From a virus: a DNA stretch of 57,094 bases. The notes beneath the pieces were generated by a model, which was given only the letters and a program-made list of their open reading frames with translations, was not told the origin of the DNA and did not search any database. Below are positions 54,967 through 57,094 of the stretch, one piece after another; positions within the stretch are counted from its first letter, which is position 1; every line of letters begins with the position of its first letter. A program made the position numbers and the translations under genes. The DNA is taken from the IMG/VR virus record IMGVR_UViG_3300037502_003174, positions 1 through 57,094 of that record, one strand, 5' to 3'.

Positions 54967-56424
54967 TCAGCCCTCCATGGCATAGCGGCGAAGCGTCACA
55001 AACGCTTGATCCACCCGCATCTCAGACGACCCGCCACCGGCCTGATCGATCACGAGGTACAGGTAGTAATCGTAGTTTTCAAGGTCTACCTGCTCGGCGG
55101 TGCCGAGGCTGACCGTCCCCGTTTTCCAGGTCGACGCGCCGGCCGTCAGGGTGGCCGTGCCAAGCGTGGTCGGCGTCTGGGTGCCACGGTGGTACTTCAC
55201 GAGCTTGAAGCTGGCATCATCAGACGCGTCGCCCCGGTAGCCCCCAAAGCCGAACGACACGATCTTCATCGGATCGCTGGTTGGCGTGTCAGTGACGTTT
55301 CGACCCCCGATCAGCGGGTTGAGGTTGTAGACAAGGCCGGTCACCCCAAGGCTTCCGGAAATGTTGGCGGCCACCCAGCGGGCGTTGGCGGAGGCGTCGA
55401 TGGTGAACACCGGCGGTCCGCTGAGGCTGAGATCGCCGCTCGCATACATCCACCCGCCCAGCCACGGGGCGAGATTGTACCGGAAATCAACGTAAGTCCC
55501 GGTAAACTGGTAGCGCCATTCTGACGTGTTGTCCTTGCCGGCGTAGAACCCATCGTTTGCCGTCACGATGTCGGCGGTGACGGTGCCGGCGGTGATGTCG
55601 GAGTGCGTGCCGTCGAGGTTGTGCTCCAGCACGAAGGCGCTCACATAGTCGCCGAAGCTGCTGACCACGGTCGCGCCGGTGTCGGCGTATGCCGAGCTGC
55701 TGACCTGCCCGAGGGCGACGTAGGCCGAGCCGAGGGCGGTGGCCGAGACGGTCAGGCCGAGGACGAGGACGCGGTAGGCGCTGGCGGTGGTGGACGGCAC
55801 GGTCTGCCCCAGGAGCGAAGGGATTACGACCTTGTACGCGCTGCCGTCCTTGACGAGGCTCCCCTCGTGGATCGCGGCGCTCGAATCGGAGGCCGGGCCG
55901 TCGACGAGCCAGACGACGACGGGGCGCGAGTAGGCCGAGTTGCTCCACTTCATCGCTGCGGGGATCGCCGACGTCATGGTGACGGTGATCTCGGCGGATC
56001 CGGTCACAGCGACCGAGGTCGGCGTGTACAGCTCGCCGATCGCCTCGGTGTAGGCGGTGTAGGCCGCGACGCCGTCAAACCCGAGCGTCGTCCCAGCGGG
56101 CCGCTCGTTGTAGCGGGCGCCCAGGTAGTACGGGCCCGCTTCGTCCTCGAACGGAATCGAAGCGAAGCCCTTGCCCGCCGCGTTGTCGAGGCTCAACCGG
56201 TAGCCGGTGCCCGTCCAGGCCGTCAGGTCGGCGTCGAGGGTGAGGCGCGAGCTGGAGATCGTGAAGCTCGGCGTGGTGCCAATGATCAGCCCGCCGGTGC
56301 CCCAGAGGTCGACCCAGGCGGCGGCGAGCGTCTCGCGAAGCGGCGTCAGCAGGTAGTCGCGGAGCGTCTGGAGGCCGAGGATCAGGCCGGAAGTCGGATT
56401 GAACCAGCTATGAAGCGTGCTCAT
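54967..56424 (-). CDS. Second tail fibre / receptor-binding protein
   Basis: The 485-residue protein follows the gpI-like gene, the standard place for fibres. It starts with a helix region (STLHSWFNPTSGLILGLQTLRDYLLTPLRETLAAAW), likely the baseplate attachment. It is then beta-rich with low charge, many Ser/Thr/Tyr/Gly residues and a C-terminal jelly-roll-like part (DYYLYLVIDQAGGGSSEMRVDQAFVTLRRY). It probably binds the host surface. No chaperone gene follows; the endolysin comes next. Confidence 0.7.
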   Translation of the reverse strand: MSTLHSWFNPTSGLILGLQTLRDYLLTPLRETLAAAWVDLWGTGGLIIGTTPSFTISSSRLTLDADLTAWTGTGYRLSLDNAAGKGFASIPFEDEAGPYYLGARYNERPAGTTLGFDGVAAYTAYTEAIGELYTPTSVAVTGSAEITVTMTSAIPAAMKWSNSAYSRPVVVWLVDGPASDSSAAIHEGSLVKDGSAYKVVIPSLLGQTVPSTTASAYRVLVLGLTVSATALGSAYVALGQVSSSAYADTGATVVSSFGDYVSAFVLEHNLDGTHSDITAGTVTADIVTANDGFYAGKDNTSEWRYQFTGTYVDFRYNLAPWLGGWMYASGDLSLSGPPVFTIDASANARWVAANISGSLGVTGLVYNLNPLIGGRNVTDTPTSDPMKIVSFGFGGYRGDASDDASFKLVKYHRGTQTPTTLGTATLTAGASTWKTGTVSLGTAEQVDLENYDYYLYLVIDQAGGGSSEMRVDQAFVTLRRYAMEG

Positions 56425-56430
56425 GGGGCC

Positions 56431-57094
56431 TCAGGTGGGAATCGCGGGGCCGAGGCGCCGCAGGTCAAGGGCGGAGTCGCCGTGGGGCGTGAGGAGCACT
56501 GGCCCGAACCGCAGCACGGCGCCAGAGCCGCAGGCGAACCAGACAGGGCCGGCGGAGACGGTGGGGGTCAGCGACGCGCGGAGCACCTCGCGGCCTTCGA
56601 TGACGACAACCACCTCGACGTCGCCGCCGGCGAGCGCGACCGCAGAGATCCGCAGGCGGTAGGAGACGTCGGCGACCAGGGCGTCGGCGGAGGCCGAGGC
56701 GACCAGCGTTGCGGAGCCGCCGGCCATCTCGTCGAGGGTGACCGTGCCGTCGAGGGCGAAGGTCAGCCGGAGGCCGTCATCAGGCGCGCCGAGCACTCCG
56801 ATCACGGCGTCTCCGGCGCCGATCTGGATCTCGGTCCAGAGCGTGTAGTCGGCGAGCGCAGCGTCGATCTCGGCGCTCAGGTCCAGGGCGGCGGTCGCGT
56901 TGGCGAGGCGGCGCCAGCCCTCGGTGATCGTGGTGCTGTCAGCGTTCGGGGTCGGACGACTCACGATCCGGCGGCCGGAGCCCGTCACGCTCCACTGGCG
57001 GAAGTCTCCGCCGTTGTCCACCACCAGGGCGCGCCGGATGTTGATCCGCTCGCCCATCGGCCGGCAGACGTCGAGCACCCGGGCGATGCGGGCG
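56431..57094 (-). CDS. Tail protein gpI-like, C-terminal part; continuation of 1..653
   Basis: This is the 3' part of the gene that begins at 653. The frame enters at 57094 in phase with base 132 of the left end and stops at 56431. The domain encoded (about 180 residues after the shared part) has VVSRPTPN..., ALDLSAEIDAALADYTLWTEIQIG and DGLRLTFALDGTVTLDEMAGG, and ends with VWFACGSGAVLRFGPVLLTP. It is a beta-sandwich pattern like lectin/glucanase-type domains, so this gpI seems to carry an extra surface or binding domain. Confidence 0.7.
   Translation of the reverse strand, partial: ARIARVLDVCRPMGERINIRRALVVDNGGDFRQWSVTGSGRRIVSRPTPNADSTTITEGWRRLANATAALDLSAEIDAALADYTLWTEIQIGAGDAVIGVLGAPDDGLRLTFALDGTVTLDEMAGGSATLVASASADALVADVSYRLRISAVALAGGDVEVVVVIEGREVLRASLTPTVSAGPVWFACGSGAVLRFGPVLLTPHGDSALDLRRLGPAIPT
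56969..57094. repeat. Direct terminal repeat, right copy
   Basis: Identical to 7..132. See the left copy. Confidence 0.95.

Overview
The window is a complete or near-complete genome of a contractile-tailed (myovirus-type) double-stranded DNA phage, about 56.96 kb and very GC-rich. Its two ends share a 126-bp identical stretch (7..132 = 56969..57094), and one tail gene runs across that join, so the contig closes into a circle or carries a short direct terminal repeat. No integrase, rRNA, tRNA or CRISPR array was found. The host is probably a high-GC Gram-negative bacterium: there are several small lipobox proteins and Shine-Dalgarno sites of the AGGAGG type. The Cys-rich lipoproteins and a PP2C-type phosphatase would suit a Myxococcota-like host, but this is only inference.

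Nearly all genes lie on the minus strand and read from high to low coordinates. Early block (52884 down to 33797): an unknown 472-aa protein, an XRE-type HTH regulator, a DnaQ-fold-like protein, a possible annealing-type recombination protein, SbcD/SbcC (Mre11/Rad50-like), a replication-initiation or loader protein, DnaB helicase, RuvC-like resolvase, PP2C phosphatase, ASCH protein, YkgJ-type Cys-cluster protein, a methyltransferase-like protein, a deoxyribosyltransferase-like protein and many small proteins. Late block (33515 down through the join to 53983): TerS-like and TerL, a small-gene cluster, portal, Mu gpF-like protein, DNA methyltransferase, XkdF-like protease, scaffold, major capsid protein, connectors, sheath, tube, tail chaperones, tape measure, LysM tail protein, gpD hub, gpV spike, fibre, gp25, gpJ, gpI, second fibre, amidase and a holin/spanin-like protein. 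Consecutive genes usually overlap by 1-4 nt (ATGA/GTGA), which implies long translationally coupled operons.

Three plus-strand islands break this pattern: a six-gene cassette (9860..12784) between the tape measure and the tail chaperones, a small two-helix membrane gene (33578..33796), and two genes at 53299..53981 facing the lysis genes.

The most interesting feature is regulatory. Eight sites, seven on minus and one on plus, have a sigma70-like promoter (TTGCGC or TAGCGC, 16-17 bp, TANNNT-like) whose -35/spacer is occupied by a 17-bp dyad TGCGCG-N5-CGCGCA. Several of the predicted transcripts then start within about 2 nt of a strong stem-loop, four of them with a GATGRA loop. Factor-independent terminators sit immediately upstream of some of these promoters. 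Together this looks like a phage-wide regulon; the HTH protein at 51050..51469 is a candidate operator-binding protein.
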